41,422 nucleotides of DNA from Myxococcales bacterium (lineage in GTDB: Bacteria; Myxococcota_A; Polyangia; Haliangiales; Haliangiaceae). Both the position numbers and the translations under genes were made by a program. Numbering within the stretch: position 1 is the stretch's first letter; every line of letters starts with the position of its first letter. The DNA is taken from positions 1-41,422 of the forward strand of contig JAQBQF010000182.1 of the NCBI GenBank assembly GCA_028287115.1, written 5' to 3'. The notes beneath the pieces were generated by a model. That model ran no database searches, had not been told where the DNA came from, and saw only the letters and a list, made by a program, of their open reading frames with translations. This document shows, piece by piece, positions 18,042 through 29,667 of this stretch.

Positions 18042-19484
18042 CTACCGCGCGAGGCTTAACGCCACCGGCACGCGGCCAAGCGACTGCAGGCTCTCGCGAA
18101 TCGCCGACCAGTCCCCGACGACGACGATCGAGAGATCGCTCCACAACGGCGCGATCGTCGATCTCAGCGAAGCCGGCGTGACGAGGTCGAGCCGATCGGC
18201 ATACGTCGCGTAGTGATCGAGTGGTAGGCCCTCGACGACCAGGTGCTCGAGCGCGCGCACGGTTCCGGACGTCGTCTCGAAAGCTTGCGCGACGGCACGC
18301 TTCATCGCGGTCTTCGCGACGGCGACCTCGCCGGCGGAAACGTCGATCGTGCGCATGTCCTCGATCAGCGCGAGGATCGCGTGAATTCCATCGGCGGTCG
18401 CGGCGACGGGCGTCGTCGCCGCCGCGGCCCACGTTCCGCCGAGCCGGCCGCGCCAGAAGCTCGATCCGGCGCCGACGGTGATCGCGAGCTCGCCGCGCAA
18501 CTTTCGATCGAGGCGCGCCGTGGCCGTTCCGCCGAGCACCATGTTGGCCACTTCCGCGGTGAGATCCGCGGTCGTCTCGGCGCGGCGGCCGATCAGGATC
18601 GCGGTCTTCGCGGCGCCCGGGAGGTCGACATATCCGAGGGCCGGTGTGCGCGCCGGTTCGGGACCCGCCGGCACAGCGGCCGGGACCGCGGGCCAGGTTC
18701 CGAACGCGTGATCGAGCAGCTTGGCGAGCTGGTCTCGTGTGACATCACCCGCGACGATCACGGTCATCGTGTTCGGCGTGTACGCGCGCTGCCAGAACCC
18801 GCGCACGCCGCCGGCGGTGAGCTGACCGACGACGCTCGCGACGCCTTCCGCCGGCGATCCGTAGGCATGCGATCCGAACAGCAGCCGATCGAACGCCTGC
18901 GCGGCGATCGTGCGCTGCCGCTCGCGGTGCTGCGCGAGCTCGCCGACGTGCCTCGAGCGGACCCGGACGAGAGCGGTCTCCGCGAACCGGGGTCGTTCGA
19001 GCATGTCCGCCAGCACCTCGAGCGTCTCCGCGAAGCGATTCGTGAGGACGGTCATCTGCGCGCTCGCGTAGTCGGTCGCGATTCGCAGCTCGAGCCTTGC
19101 TCCTTGCTGATCGAGCGCCGCGGCGAGCTCGCTCGCGTCGCGCGCGCCCGCACCTTGATCGAGTAGGTCGACCGTGAGCGCGGCGAGTCCGGGCTGTGCG
19201 CCATCTTCGCGGCTTCCCGCGGCCATGTGGAGCGTCGCGAGCTCGATGATCGGCAACCGATGATTCTCGACGAGCAAGACGCGAATTCCGTTGGCGAGCG
19301 TGAAGTCCTCGATCCGCGGCGCGAGGAACCGAGGCGCGTCGCCGATCGGCGGCGGCGTGGACCAATCGACGCCGGAGCTCTGCCACGGAACGGCCGTGCG
19401 CGGTGGCACCGGCGATCGAGCGGGCGCGGGATGGCCGCACGCCGCAGCGGCGATCACAAGACCGATCGTGATCGCGAGCTTCAT
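18042..19484 (-). CDS. M16-like lipoprotein, zinc motif absent (inactive-type subunit)
   Basis: About 480 residues from ATG 19484. The lipobox AAAC (Cys16) marks it as a lipoprotein. The fold is that of an M16 (pitrilysin/processing-peptidase) protein: FTLANGIRVLLVENHRLPIIEL, then the place where HXXEH should be reads A-L-T-V-D (residues 102-106), then FWQRAYTPNTMTVIVAGDV and a C-terminal M16 repeat. Such members are usually the non-catalytic partner of an active M16 subunit. The ATG overlaps the TGA of the upstream M16 gene (19481-19484), so the two are made together, probably as a periplasmic heterodimer. Confidence 0.88.
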   Translation of the reverse strand: MKLAITIGLVIAAAACGHPAPARSPVPPRTAVPWQSSGVDWSTPPPIGDAPRFLAPRIEDFTLANGIRVLLVENHRLPIIELATLHMAAGSREDGAQPGLAALTVDLLDQGAGARDASELAAALDQQGARLELRIATDYASAQMTVLTNRFAETLEVLADMLERPRFAETALVRVRSRHVGELAQHRERQRTIAAQAFDRLLFGSHAYGSPAEGVASVVGQLTAGGVRGFWQRAYTPNTMTVIVAGDVTRDQLAKLLDHAFGTWPAVPAAVPAGPEPARTPALGYVDLPGAAKTAILIGRRAETTADLTAEVANMVLGGTATARLDRKLRGELAITVGAGSSFWRGRLGGTWAAAATTPVAATADGIHAILALIEDMRTIDVSAGEVAVAKTAMKRAVAQAFETTSGTVRALEHLVVEGLPLDHYATYADRLDLVTPASLRSTIAPLWSDLSIVVVGDWSAIRESLQSLGRVPVALSLAR

Positions 19485-20824
19485 CGGGTCGGTTTCGGGC
19501 CGGCGACGACGATCACCGCGGCGCTCTCGGCCAGCCACGTGCGAGCTGCGTCGCGCAGCCCTAGCGGCGTGACCACGTGCAAGCGGGCGCTCGCGGTGTG
19601 CAGGCCATCCCCCACCCGGGATTCCGCGGCATCATCGCGCCGGTCCGACGCAGCCCAGGTGGCGAGCATGTCGGCACGGAACACGAGGCCTTGGAAGCCG
19701 GTCGCGAGCTCCGCGTCGATGGCCGCGGATGCGCGTGCCATGTCGTCGTCGGACACGGGAAGATCGCGCAGCTTTGCGAGCTCCTCGGTGATCGCGCCCG
19801 CGAGCCTCGATACGTCGATGCCGGGTGATGCGAGTGCTTCGATCCGCAGCTCGCCGCCGAGCGCCTGATGGATGACGTCCGCGTGGATCTCGGTCGCGAG
19901 GCCAGCGCCTTCGAGACGTTTCGACAGTCGCGAGCTGCGCCCGCCCGCAAGGATCTTCGCGATCAGCTCGAGCTCGGCGTCACCCGTCTCCCCCGGCTTT
20001 GGCGTGCGAAACGCGAACACGACCTTGGCAGCCGGATCCTCCAGCTCGACCCGCGCCGCCTGCTTGCGCGGCTCGAGCGGCACATGCTTGGCGACGCGAC
20101 CGGGCCAGGCCGGCATCCAGCCGAAATATCGCTGGACGAGCGCGATCACGGATTTGTCGTCGAAGCGGCCTGCGATCACGAGCGTCGCATTTGCCGGGAC
20201 GAGCGTCGCCCTCGCGAACGCTGCGAAGTCTGGCGCCGTGCCGCTCGCCTCGGCGAGCACGAGGGTGCCGTTCGGATGTCCGAGCCACAGCGTCTGCTGC
20301 ACCGCGCGCGCGACGAGGCCGCTTGGATGATCCTCGTACGCGGACGTTCGTTCCGCGGCGATCGCGCGCTGTACGTTGGCGAGCCGAGCCTCGTCGATCG
20401 CGTCGGGAATCCCTGCCATCCGTTCGGCCTCGAGCCACAACGCGAGCGCGAGCGCCTCGGCGGGCACTTGATCGACCACGCTGATGTGATCGGCGGTCGT
20501 GACGCTACTCGACCAGCCGCCCGCAGCGTCGATCCGACCGTCGAAGTCGGCGACATGCACGGAGCCTGCGAACATCATCCGCTCGAGCACGTGCGCGAAG
20601 CCCGCGGGTCCGTCCGCCGCGCCTACGCGATAGCGAACTTCGACCACGACCGAAGACACCGTCGGGTCCGGTGCGAGGACCACGTGCAGTCCATTCGGAA
20701 GCACCTCGCCGTTGATCGGTAAGCTCGGGCGTGGGGCGGGTCGATAGGCGTCCGCGCTGCTGATCGACAACACGGCTACGAGCCCCGCGTAACACGCGCG
20801 GCGCGGTCGCGTCGATCGACTCAC
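19481..20824 (-). CDS. M16-like peptidase homologue with altered zinc motif (HVLER)
   Basis: 447 residues from GTG 20824. A signal peptide (TRPRRACYAGLVAVLSISSADA) is followed by an M16 N-terminal domain: EVLPNGLHVVLAPDP, then GPAGFAHVLERMMFAG. The zinc motif is H78-V-L-E81-R82, so the second metal-binding His of HXXEH is Arg. Downstream the usual helix with Glu is present (AERTSAYEDHPSGL, then LWLGHPNG). It therefore looks like the catalytic-type subunit but with a crippled zinc site. It overlaps the inactive-type M16 lipoprotein gene by 4 bp. Whether it retains activity is uncertain. Confidence 0.88.
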   Translation of the reverse strand: MSRSTRPRRACYAGLVAVLSISSADAYRPAPRPSLPINGEVLPNGLHVVLAPDPTVSSVVVEVRYRVGAADGPAGFAHVLERMMFAGSVHVADFDGRIDAAGGWSSSVTTADHISVVDQVPAEALALALWLEAERMAGIPDAIDEARLANVQRAIAAERTSAYEDHPSGLVARAVQQTLWLGHPNGTLVLAEASGTAPDFAAFARATLVPANATLVIAGRFDDKSVIALVQRYFGWMPAWPGRVAKHVPLEPRKQAARVELEDPAAKVVFAFRTPKPGETGDAELELIAKILAGGRSSRLSKRLEGAGLATEIHADVIHQALGGELRIEALASPGIDVSRLAGAITEELAKLRDLPVSDDDMARASAAIDAELATGFQGLVFRADMLATWAASDRRDDAAESRVGDGLHTASARLHVVTPLGLRDAARTWLAESAAVIVVAGPKPTR

Positions 20825-20831
20825 GGCCGGC

Positions 20832-21458
20832 TCACGGCATCGGCCGCGGCGTCATCGGTGCGTTCGCGAAGGTCAGGTTCTTGGCGATCAGCTTTGCGAG
20901 CTCGACGCGGCGTTCGAAGCCGGGACCGACGACACGGACGTAACATGGTGCGTCGTCGTCGATGAAGATCAGACCTTGGCCGTGATGATCGAGCGCCTTC
21001 GCGCCGACCGCGACTTCCGCGGCGCTCTCGGGCGCGTGGTTCACGATCCCGGCATCGTTCGGCTTGATCGCTCCGGCATCCGACAGCTCGTTGTACTTTT
21101 GGATGTTCGAATTGCTGTCGTTCCGGTACTGCTCGAACAAGGCGTCTGCACGCTGCTTCATGCCGTCACGGCAGTCGAAATCAAACGTCCAGTACTCCGT
21201 CGCCGCCCCGGCGACCTCGTAATTACACGGTGCGGCGATTCCACGCGGTGGTGTCATCGCGCCTTCGAGCTGGCGCGCGGCGCCGCCGAGCAACTGACCG
21301 AGCGCCTCGAGCGTGACGATCGACTCGCACTTGAAGTTCTCCGGATAGACGCCGGCGAGCTTGCGCACCGGTTCCGCCGGTTTCTCGTGCTGGGTGGTGC
21401 CACTCTCGTTCTTGCACGCGAACACCAGGGCGATCAGCAGGAGCAGGGTACTGCGCAC
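20832..21458 (-). CDS. Lipoprotein of unknown function
   Basis: About 208 residues from GTG 21458 (RSTLLLLIALVFAC lipobox; an in-frame TTG at 21476 is an alternative start). After the lipidated Cys comes a polar region and a compact domain with four Cys residues (C-ES, C-NYEV, DFDCRDG, CYVRVVG) that may form two disulfides. The layout (short domain, residues about 30-205, ending FANAPMTPRPMP) does not match a family I recognise. It lies 7 bp upstream of the M16 pair and is probably in the same transcript. Confidence 0.75.
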   Translation of the reverse strand: MRSTLLLLIALVFACKNESGTTQHEKPAEPVRKLAGVYPENFKCESIVTLEALGQLLGGAARQLEGAMTPPRGIAAPCNYEVAGAATEYWTFDFDCRDGMKQRADALFEQYRNDSNSNIQKYNELSDAGAIKPNDAGIVNHAPESAAEVAVGAKALDHHGQGLIFIDDDAPCYVRVVGPGFERRVELAKLIAKNLTFANAPMTPRPMP

Positions 21459-21506
21459 GGGTGAACGGTAACGCAACCTCGTCCGCCGTTACCAGCCGCC
21501 GTGCAC

Positions 21507-21992
21507 TTAGTCGGAGGCCGCAACTCGGGTCGTCGCGTCGTAGACCAGGCGCAACTCTGCGACTTCGCAGATCGCTTCGGCGAGGGTCAGCAGCGGCGCG
21601 GGGCGGCGCGCTTCGTCGAGATGGATCGTCCCGCCGAGCCGGCGCTCGACATACGCGACATAGATGCCGCCGCGCCGCGCAGACACGACAACTGCTCGCA
21701 GATGAAACAGCGGAATCGCGGTTCGCCGGTGCACTCCGAGAATTCGTTGCTCGCTGCGCAACAGCCCGTCGTCACGGTCGAACACGAGCTTGCGGCGCAG
21801 CGTCGCGAGCAGAATTCCGAGCGCGAGCAGGACGCAACCGAGCGCCGTCGCCCACAGCGCGCCCAGCGTCACGAGGTAGACGCCGATCGCCGAGAGTGCC
21901 CATCCGGTCCACGCGGTCGCGCGCGTCAGATCAAGCTCGACGCGGCTCGGCGATCGCTTGCGGATCTGAACCGAGCCGAGCCAGTCGAGCAC
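21507..21992 (-). CDS. Small two-helix membrane protein (PH-like domain possible)
   Basis: 161 residues from GTG 21992. Two adjacent transmembrane helices (about residues 28-46 and 47-65, AWTGWALSAIGVYLVTLGAL and ATALGCVLLALGILLATL) are followed by a soluble domain of about 95 residues with strands such as KLVFDRDDGLLRSEQ and IPLFHLRAVVVSA. That pattern resembles bacterial PH-like domain proteins but is not certain. It lies 49 bp before the lipoprotein gene, on the same strand. Function unknown. Confidence 0.7.
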   Translation of the reverse strand: MLDWLGSVQIRKRSPSRVELDLTRATAWTGWALSAIGVYLVTLGALWATALGCVLLALGILLATLRRKLVFDRDDGLLRSEQRILGVHRRTAIPLFHLRAVVVSARRGGIYVAYVERRLGGTIHLDEARRPAPLLTLAEAICEVAELRLVYDATTRVAASD

Positions 21993-22060
21993 ACACGAAG
22001 CGTACGGCCTTCCGGCGAATACGCCAAGCAGGGCATGTCTTAGCGGAAAACCACGAGCTC

Positions 22061-25324
<3,264 letters not shown>

Positions 25325-25596
25325 CAGCTGACCACGTCTCCTTGCTCACTCATCATCAGACCGCCGCATCGCGACCTTCCTCGCGCGCCCGCCTAGGAAA
25401 TGGCAGACCGGTCGCCGAAATGTCGATGCCGGAGCGTCCTCGTGAGGAGAAGCGCTCCGCGTATGCTCATGTTCAGCATACCCGATTTCGCCTTGCAAGG
25501 GCGTAACGACCGGATGTGATGGCGATGTGAGGGCGGCGGTGGCGGAGCCCATGAGGAGGACCCACGCCGTGCAAGTTACCGGACCAAAGTGGTGTT
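25325..25596. other. Divergent intergenic region between recQ and the acyltransferase gene
   Basis: 272 bp with no coding sequence I can support. It contains a palindrome at 25461-25481, a perfect 10-bp palindrome CCTTGCAAGG at 25491-25500, and on the minus strand an AAGGAG about 12-14 bases before the recQ ATG. No convincing -35/-10 pair was found for either gene. Confidence 0.7.
25461..25481. promoter_or_regulatory. Palindromic putative operator upstream of recQ
   Basis: Perfect 7-bp arms GTATGCT / AGCATAC around a 7-base centre that includes GTTCAG. GTTCAGC is the right half of the Myxococcus LexA box as I recall it (CTRHAMRYBYGTTCAGS), but the left half matches poorly. A repressor site controlling the helicase is possible. 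Confidence 0.4.
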
Positions 25597-27225
25597 ATGA
25601 GTCGGGGTATGGCGAGTGACCGGCCGGTCCGAGAAGCCGAAAACCGCCTCGAGAGGTTCAATGCCGACCGCGAGCGACTGCTCTCGGAGGTCGAGCGTCG
25701 GGTCGTCTCGCGACGTGTCGCCGAGGCCAAGGCCGGCGGCGATGCGTCACTCGAATACGTCATCAACGACGTTGCGTTCTGCGAGATCAAGCGACTCGAA
25801 GCTCAGAAGAATGGTGCAGCCGACAAGTGGCGAGATCTGTCTCGCCGCCTGATGTCGATGACAGATGAAGATAAGCAGTCCGAGCTTCGTTCGCTAGTCC
25901 GATATTACGGGCAGGACGTCGTCGGAAACTTCGATCCCCGCGTCTACAAGTTCGCGACAGGCATCGGGCCTTCCTTGCTCGGCGTCGTGTTCAATCCGAT
26001 GAGCAGTCTGCGCGAGGGCATGGCCGCGGTGCGCAACCTCGAAAATCGGATTACGGCCGATGGCGAGATCGAGGTCGCTCGCGCCTGCGCCGAGCGCGGC
26101 ACGATCATCGTTACACCGACCCACTCGTCGAACATGGACTCGCCGGCGATCGGGTTTGGGCTGATGCGCGCCGGCCTACCGCCGACGACCTACGGCGCCG
26201 GCAAGAATCTGTTCTCCAATCCGTTCATCAGCTTCTTCATGCGCAACCTGGGCGCGTATCGAGTCGATCGCCGGCTCCGATTCGAGCTCTACAAGGACGT
26301 CCTCAAGGAGTATTCGACCGTCCTCCTCGAGCACGGCTATCACTCGCTGTTCTTTCCCGGCGGCACGCGCTCTCGGTCGAACCTCGTAGAGAAAAATCTC
26401 AAGCTCGGTCTGCTCGGCACGAGCGTCACCGCCTACAAGAACCTGGTGCGCGAAGGCGCGCCGAACAAGCGCCTCTACATCGTCCCGGCGACGATCAATT
26501 ATCGGCTCGTCCTCGAGGCCGAGACACTGATCGACGACTATCTCGCCGAGACCGGGAAGAGCCGATACATCATCACCGACGACGAATTTTCCCGCGTCGG
26601 CCGGATGATCGAGTTCTTCCGCAAGATCCTCGTGCATGAAGGCAGCGTCGTCGTCCGGTTCGGCCGGCCGTTCGATCCGTTCGGCAACGACGTCACCGAC
26701 GAGGGCGAGTCGATCGACCGCGCCGGCCGTATCGTCGATCCCGCGAGCTACGTGCGCGGCGCCGATGGCGAGGTCACCGACGACGATCAGCGGGACGCCG
26801 AGTACACGCGCGCCCTCGGGCGCCGGCTCGCGCAGGTCTACCCGAAGCTCACCGTGTTTCACGCGACGCACTTGCTCGCCCGCGCACTGTTCGACGAGCT
26901 CGCGAAGCGGGCAGGCACTCGCGACATCTATCGGCTGATGCGCGTCGGTGCCGCGGGTTCGGCGGTGCCCGTCGTCGACGTGCTCGAATCGCTCGTTCGG
27001 TTGCGCGCGCGGATCGCCCAGAACCCGAGCTTTGGCTCCGAACATCCGCTGCACGCACCGCAAGCCGCGACCGCGATCATCGACGATGCCCTCCGCGGCC
27101 TCGGCACCTATCACACGCATCCGGCCGTCGTGCGCCGGAGCGAGACGCTCCACGTCGAGGACGTCAAGCTGCTGTTCTATTATCAGAACCGCACGGCGCA
27201 CATTCCTCCCGAGGGCGCGTCGTGA
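25597..27225 (+). CDS. PlsB-like glycerol-3-phosphate acyltransferase family protein
   Basis: 542 residues from ATG 25597 (ATG 25609, preceded by GGGG, is an alternative). The acyltransferase domain shows HX4D (H176-SSNM-D181), block II (YGAGKNLFSNPFISFFMRNLGAYRVDR, about 199-225) and the FFPGGTRSRS block III (252-261), which bind the phosphate of the acceptor. The N-terminal 150 residues are a helical domain and residues after about 400 are another helical region. The family acylates glycerol-3-phosphate or a related lysolipid at the membrane. Its TGA overlaps the GTG of the GpsA-like gene (27222-27225), linking it to glycerol-3-phosphate supply. Confidence 0.88.
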   Translation: MSRGMASDRPVREAENRLERFNADRERLLSEVERRVVSRRVAEAKAGGDASLEYVINDVAFCEIKRLEAQKNGAADKWRDLSRRLMSMTDEDKQSELRSLVRYYGQDVVGNFDPRVYKFATGIGPSLLGVVFNPMSSLREGMAAVRNLENRITADGEIEVARACAERGTIIVTPTHSSNMDSPAIGFGLMRAGLPPTTYGAGKNLFSNPFISFFMRNLGAYRVDRRLRFELYKDVLKEYSTVLLEHGYHSLFFPGGTRSRSNLVEKNLKLGLLGTSVTAYKNLVREGAPNKRLYIVPATINYRLVLEAETLIDDYLAETGKSRYIITDDEFSRVGRMIEFFRKILVHEGSVVVRFGRPFDPFGNDVTDEGESIDRAGRIVDPASYVRGADGEVTDDDQRDAEYTRALGRRLAQVYPKLTVFHATHLLARALFDELAKRAGTRDIYRLMRVGAAGSAVPVVDVLESLVRLRARIAQNPSFGSEHPLHAPQAATAIIDDALRGLGTYHTHPAVVRRSETLHVEDVKLLFYYQNRTAHIPPEGAS

Positions 27226-28205
27226 GCACGCGCGCGGACACGATCGGGATCGTCGGCGCGGGTGCGTTCGGGACGGCGCTCGCCTCGGTGCTCGCGCGTG
27301 CCGGCAAGCGCGTCGTGCTGTGGTCGCGCGACACGAAGGTCGTCGAGGCGATCCAGCGCGATCGCAGGTGCCCGCGACTTCCCGCGGCCGAGCTTCCGGA
27401 GCCACTCGAGGCGACCGCGGATCCGCGGCGGCTCGCGACCGAAGCTCGGTTCCTCGTGCTCGCCGTGACCTCGACCGATGTTCGCGCGCGGTCGCGCGAG
27501 CTCGGCGGATTTCTCGATGGCAGTCACATCGTCGTCCATGCGATCGGCGCGCTTGCCGCACCGACGAACGAGCGCGTCTCGGAGGTGCTGCAGCAGGGGT
27601 TGCCAACGCTCAAGATCGGCGTGCTCGCCGGACCGACGCTGCCGGCTGATCTCGTCGACAACACCTACTCGTCGATGGTCGTCGCCTCCGCGTTCGATGA
27701 GGTCGTCGCCGAAGCGCGCCGCCTGCTCAACGCACCGCCGACGCTGCGCGTCTATGGCTCGAAGGATCTCGCCGGCGTCGAGCTCGCGTCCGCACTGTCG
27801 GGTGCGTACACGGTCGCGCTCGGTCTGTGCGACGGGCTCGGCATGGGCGCAGGACCTCGCGCCGTCCTGATCACGCGCGCGGTCGCCGAAGCATCGCGCC
27901 TCGGAGTTGCCGCCGGCGCGGAGGCGCGCACGTTCGCGGGGCTCGCGGGTCTCGGCAACATGCTCGTCCGCTCGAACGATCGGTCCGCGGATTATCAGCT
28001 CGGCCGGCGGTTTGCCGACGGTGTCGTCACGGCAGATGCCGGTCGCACCGAAGGCGCGCGCGCCGCGATCGCAGGTGCCGAGCTCGCGAAGAAGCTGCGC
28101 GTGCGAATGCCGGTGCTGACCGGCGTCGCCGCCGTGCTGTCGGGGCGTGCCGAGCCTCGCGAAGCGGCACAGCTCGTCGGCGATAACGTCGCGGTCGAGG
28201 AATGA
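27222..28205 (+). CDS. GpsA-like protein, catalytic residues substituted (probable pseudoenzyme)
   Basis: 327 residues from GTG 27222, overlapping the acyltransferase stop. The NAD(P)-dependent glycerol-3-phosphate dehydrogenase fold is clear: GAGAFGTALA (12-21), VLAGPTLPADL (134-144), LAGVELASALSGAYTVALGLCDGLGMG (about 183-209) and ITRAVAEASRLGVAAGA (217-233). Against E. coli GpsA from memory, the ATKGL Lys is Ile108, the KN Lys is Ser193, the AGLGD Asp is Asn246, and the SRNR phosphate-binding pair is Ala256-Asp257. The Rossmann motif is intact but every aligned active-site residue is lost. It may be a regulatory or binding protein for the acyltransferase rather than an enzyme. Residue positions come from a manual alignment. 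Confidence 0.85.
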   Translation: MSTRADTIGIVGAGAFGTALASVLARAGKRVVLWSRDTKVVEAIQRDRRCPRLPAAELPEPLEATADPRRLATEARFLVLAVTSTDVRARSRELGGFLDGSHIVVHAIGALAAPTNERVSEVLQQGLPTLKIGVLAGPTLPADLVDNTYSSMVVASAFDEVVAEARRLLNAPPTLRVYGSKDLAGVELASALSGAYTVALGLCDGLGMGAGPRAVLITRAVAEASRLGVAAGAEARTFAGLAGLGNMLVRSNDRSADYQLGRRFADGVVTADAGRTEGARAAIAGAELAKKLRVRMPVLTGVAAVLSGRAEPREAAQLVGDNVAVEE

Positions 28206-29447
28206 ATGCGTGGCAGACCGGCGCTCGCGGCGATCGCGCTGCTCGCGGCCTGTCGCAGACCGGTCGCACACCCAGGAGCGATTCCCGCCGCGGGCATCTC
28301 GATCGCGCTCTACGACGCCGGTAGCGCGGGCTCTTACGGCGTCGTCGACGAACGACGATGGATCGACCTTACGGGCACGCACCTCGAGCTCGAGCAGATC
28401 GATCCGGGGGCAGCGCTCGCATCTCTCGTGATCGAGCCGCTGGCGGGACCTCCGCTTCGCGTCGGCGGCTGCATGCGCGAGCAACTTCCGGAATCGTCCG
28501 ACGATCAGCCCACGTCGAACGCGGACAGGGAGGTCATCGAAGCTCGACTGCGCCTGTTGACCTCGCGCGTTGCTCCGACGAAGAACCCCGAACCGAAGGC
28601 TGTCACATCCCAGGACGCCACGGCGCGGTTTTCTCCGGTCGTTCGATGCACCGTCCACGGTGCACCCGGCCGTCATCTCGTCCGCGTCCTCTACGTCACG
28701 ACGCGCCTGAGGTTTCGTGCGCAGCACGATGTTTCGATGACCGCGGTTGATCGGGCGACCGTGGCGAGCCGGTTCGCGATCGTGACGCCCGCGTGGCATG
28801 CGCACGCCGACGTCACGCTGTTCGACGGAGCTCCCGGAGGTGAGCATCCTCCGCGCGAAGTGGCGCGCGGCAACGTCCTCCTCGACGGTGCAACGGTGGT
28901 GATCGCGGCGCCTCCGCGCAGTGTGCGGGCGCAGCTACGCCGGATCTACGACGGCGCCGTGCTCTCGAGCGACGTGCCGAGCACGGAAGCGATGTGGGGC
29001 AAAGAGTCCGTGCAAGCGGTCTGGGTCTGGCTCGAGCTCGAACCGATGCAGCTCGCGCGCGGACCGATGCGGGTACACCTCGAGGTTGCGGAGGAGGGGG
29101 CGCGCGAGATCGACGTTCCCGCCGAAGGACGCCAGCAAGCCGGCGCCGAGGCGCCGCTCCGCCTCCCTCTGTGGGTCGACGAATCCCTGCGCGGCATGCG
29201 GCAACGCTTCGTCGATCTCGGCGAGAGCTCGTCGCTCGCGGAGCGATTTCTGCTCAGCGTCGCAAACCTCGGCGAGACGCCGCGCGAGGTCTGGATCGAG
29301 GAGCACGTCCGGTCCGCACATCATCGGCGCGTCGTCCGCGCGTGGCCGAACAAGCCGATCCTCGCCGGCGACAGGTTGCGGAACAAGCTGACGGTGGCGC
29401 CCGGCAAGATCGAGCGCGTCGGCTACACCGTCGCGTACGACATGTAG
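28206..29447 (+). CDS. Lipoprotein of unknown function with DUF4139-like C-terminal end
   Basis: 413 residues, starting at the ATG directly after the GpsA-like stop. Signal peptide with lipobox LLAAC (Cys16). Apart from conserved-looking strands near the C-terminus (FLLSVANLGETPREVWIEEHV, then NKLTVAPGKIERVGYTVAY), which resemble the ends of DUF4139-type proteins, I do not recognise it. It is probably the third gene of the acyltransferase operon. Its stop is followed within 2 bp by a palindromic element. Confidence 0.75.
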   Translation: MRGRPALAAIALLAACRRPVAHPGAIPAAGISIALYDAGSAGSYGVVDERRWIDLTGTHLELEQIDPGAALASLVIEPLAGPPLRVGGCMREQLPESSDDQPTSNADREVIEARLRLLTSRVAPTKNPEPKAVTSQDATARFSPVVRCTVHGAPGRHLVRVLYVTTRLRFRAQHDVSMTAVDRATVASRFAIVTPAWHAHADVTLFDGAPGGEHPPREVARGNVLLDGATVVIAAPPRSVRAQLRRIYDGAVLSSDVPSTEAMWGKESVQAVWVWLELEPMQLARGPMRVHLEVAEEGAREIDVPAEGRQQAGAEAPLRLPLWVDESLRGMRQRFVDLGESSSLAERFLLSVANLGETPREVWIEEHVRSAHHRRVVRAWPNKPILAGDRLRNKLTVAPGKIERVGYTVAYDM

Positions 29448-29448
29448 C

Positions 29449-29554
29449 GAGGGTCAGACACCACTTCTCGCCGGTTTTCGGCCGCACATGTGGTGATCCT
29501 CTCATCGTTTGGCCGGTTTTCGGCTGCAAGTGATGGAAGTAGTGTCTGACCCTC
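29449..29554. repeat. 106-bp palindromic REP/MITE-like element
   Basis: Outer inverted arms of 20 bp (29449-29468 and 29535-29554) match at 18 positions (gagggtcagacac.acttc). Inside lie two direct copies of gccggttttcggcYgca (29470-29486 and 29512-29528), each able to form a small hairpin GCCG-GTTTT-CGGC. No transposase gene is nearby. It begins 2 bp after a stop codon, so it may also act as a 3' structure or terminator. Confidence 0.75.
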
Positions 29555-29667
29555 CGCTCCGGGCGCGGACCGCGATCACGACCACGTTTCACGAAACCGA
29601 GCACGTCGGCCGATCGAGATCCGGCACGGCCTCCGGCCTTCGGCTCGGGCTCGCGAAAAGCTGCGAA

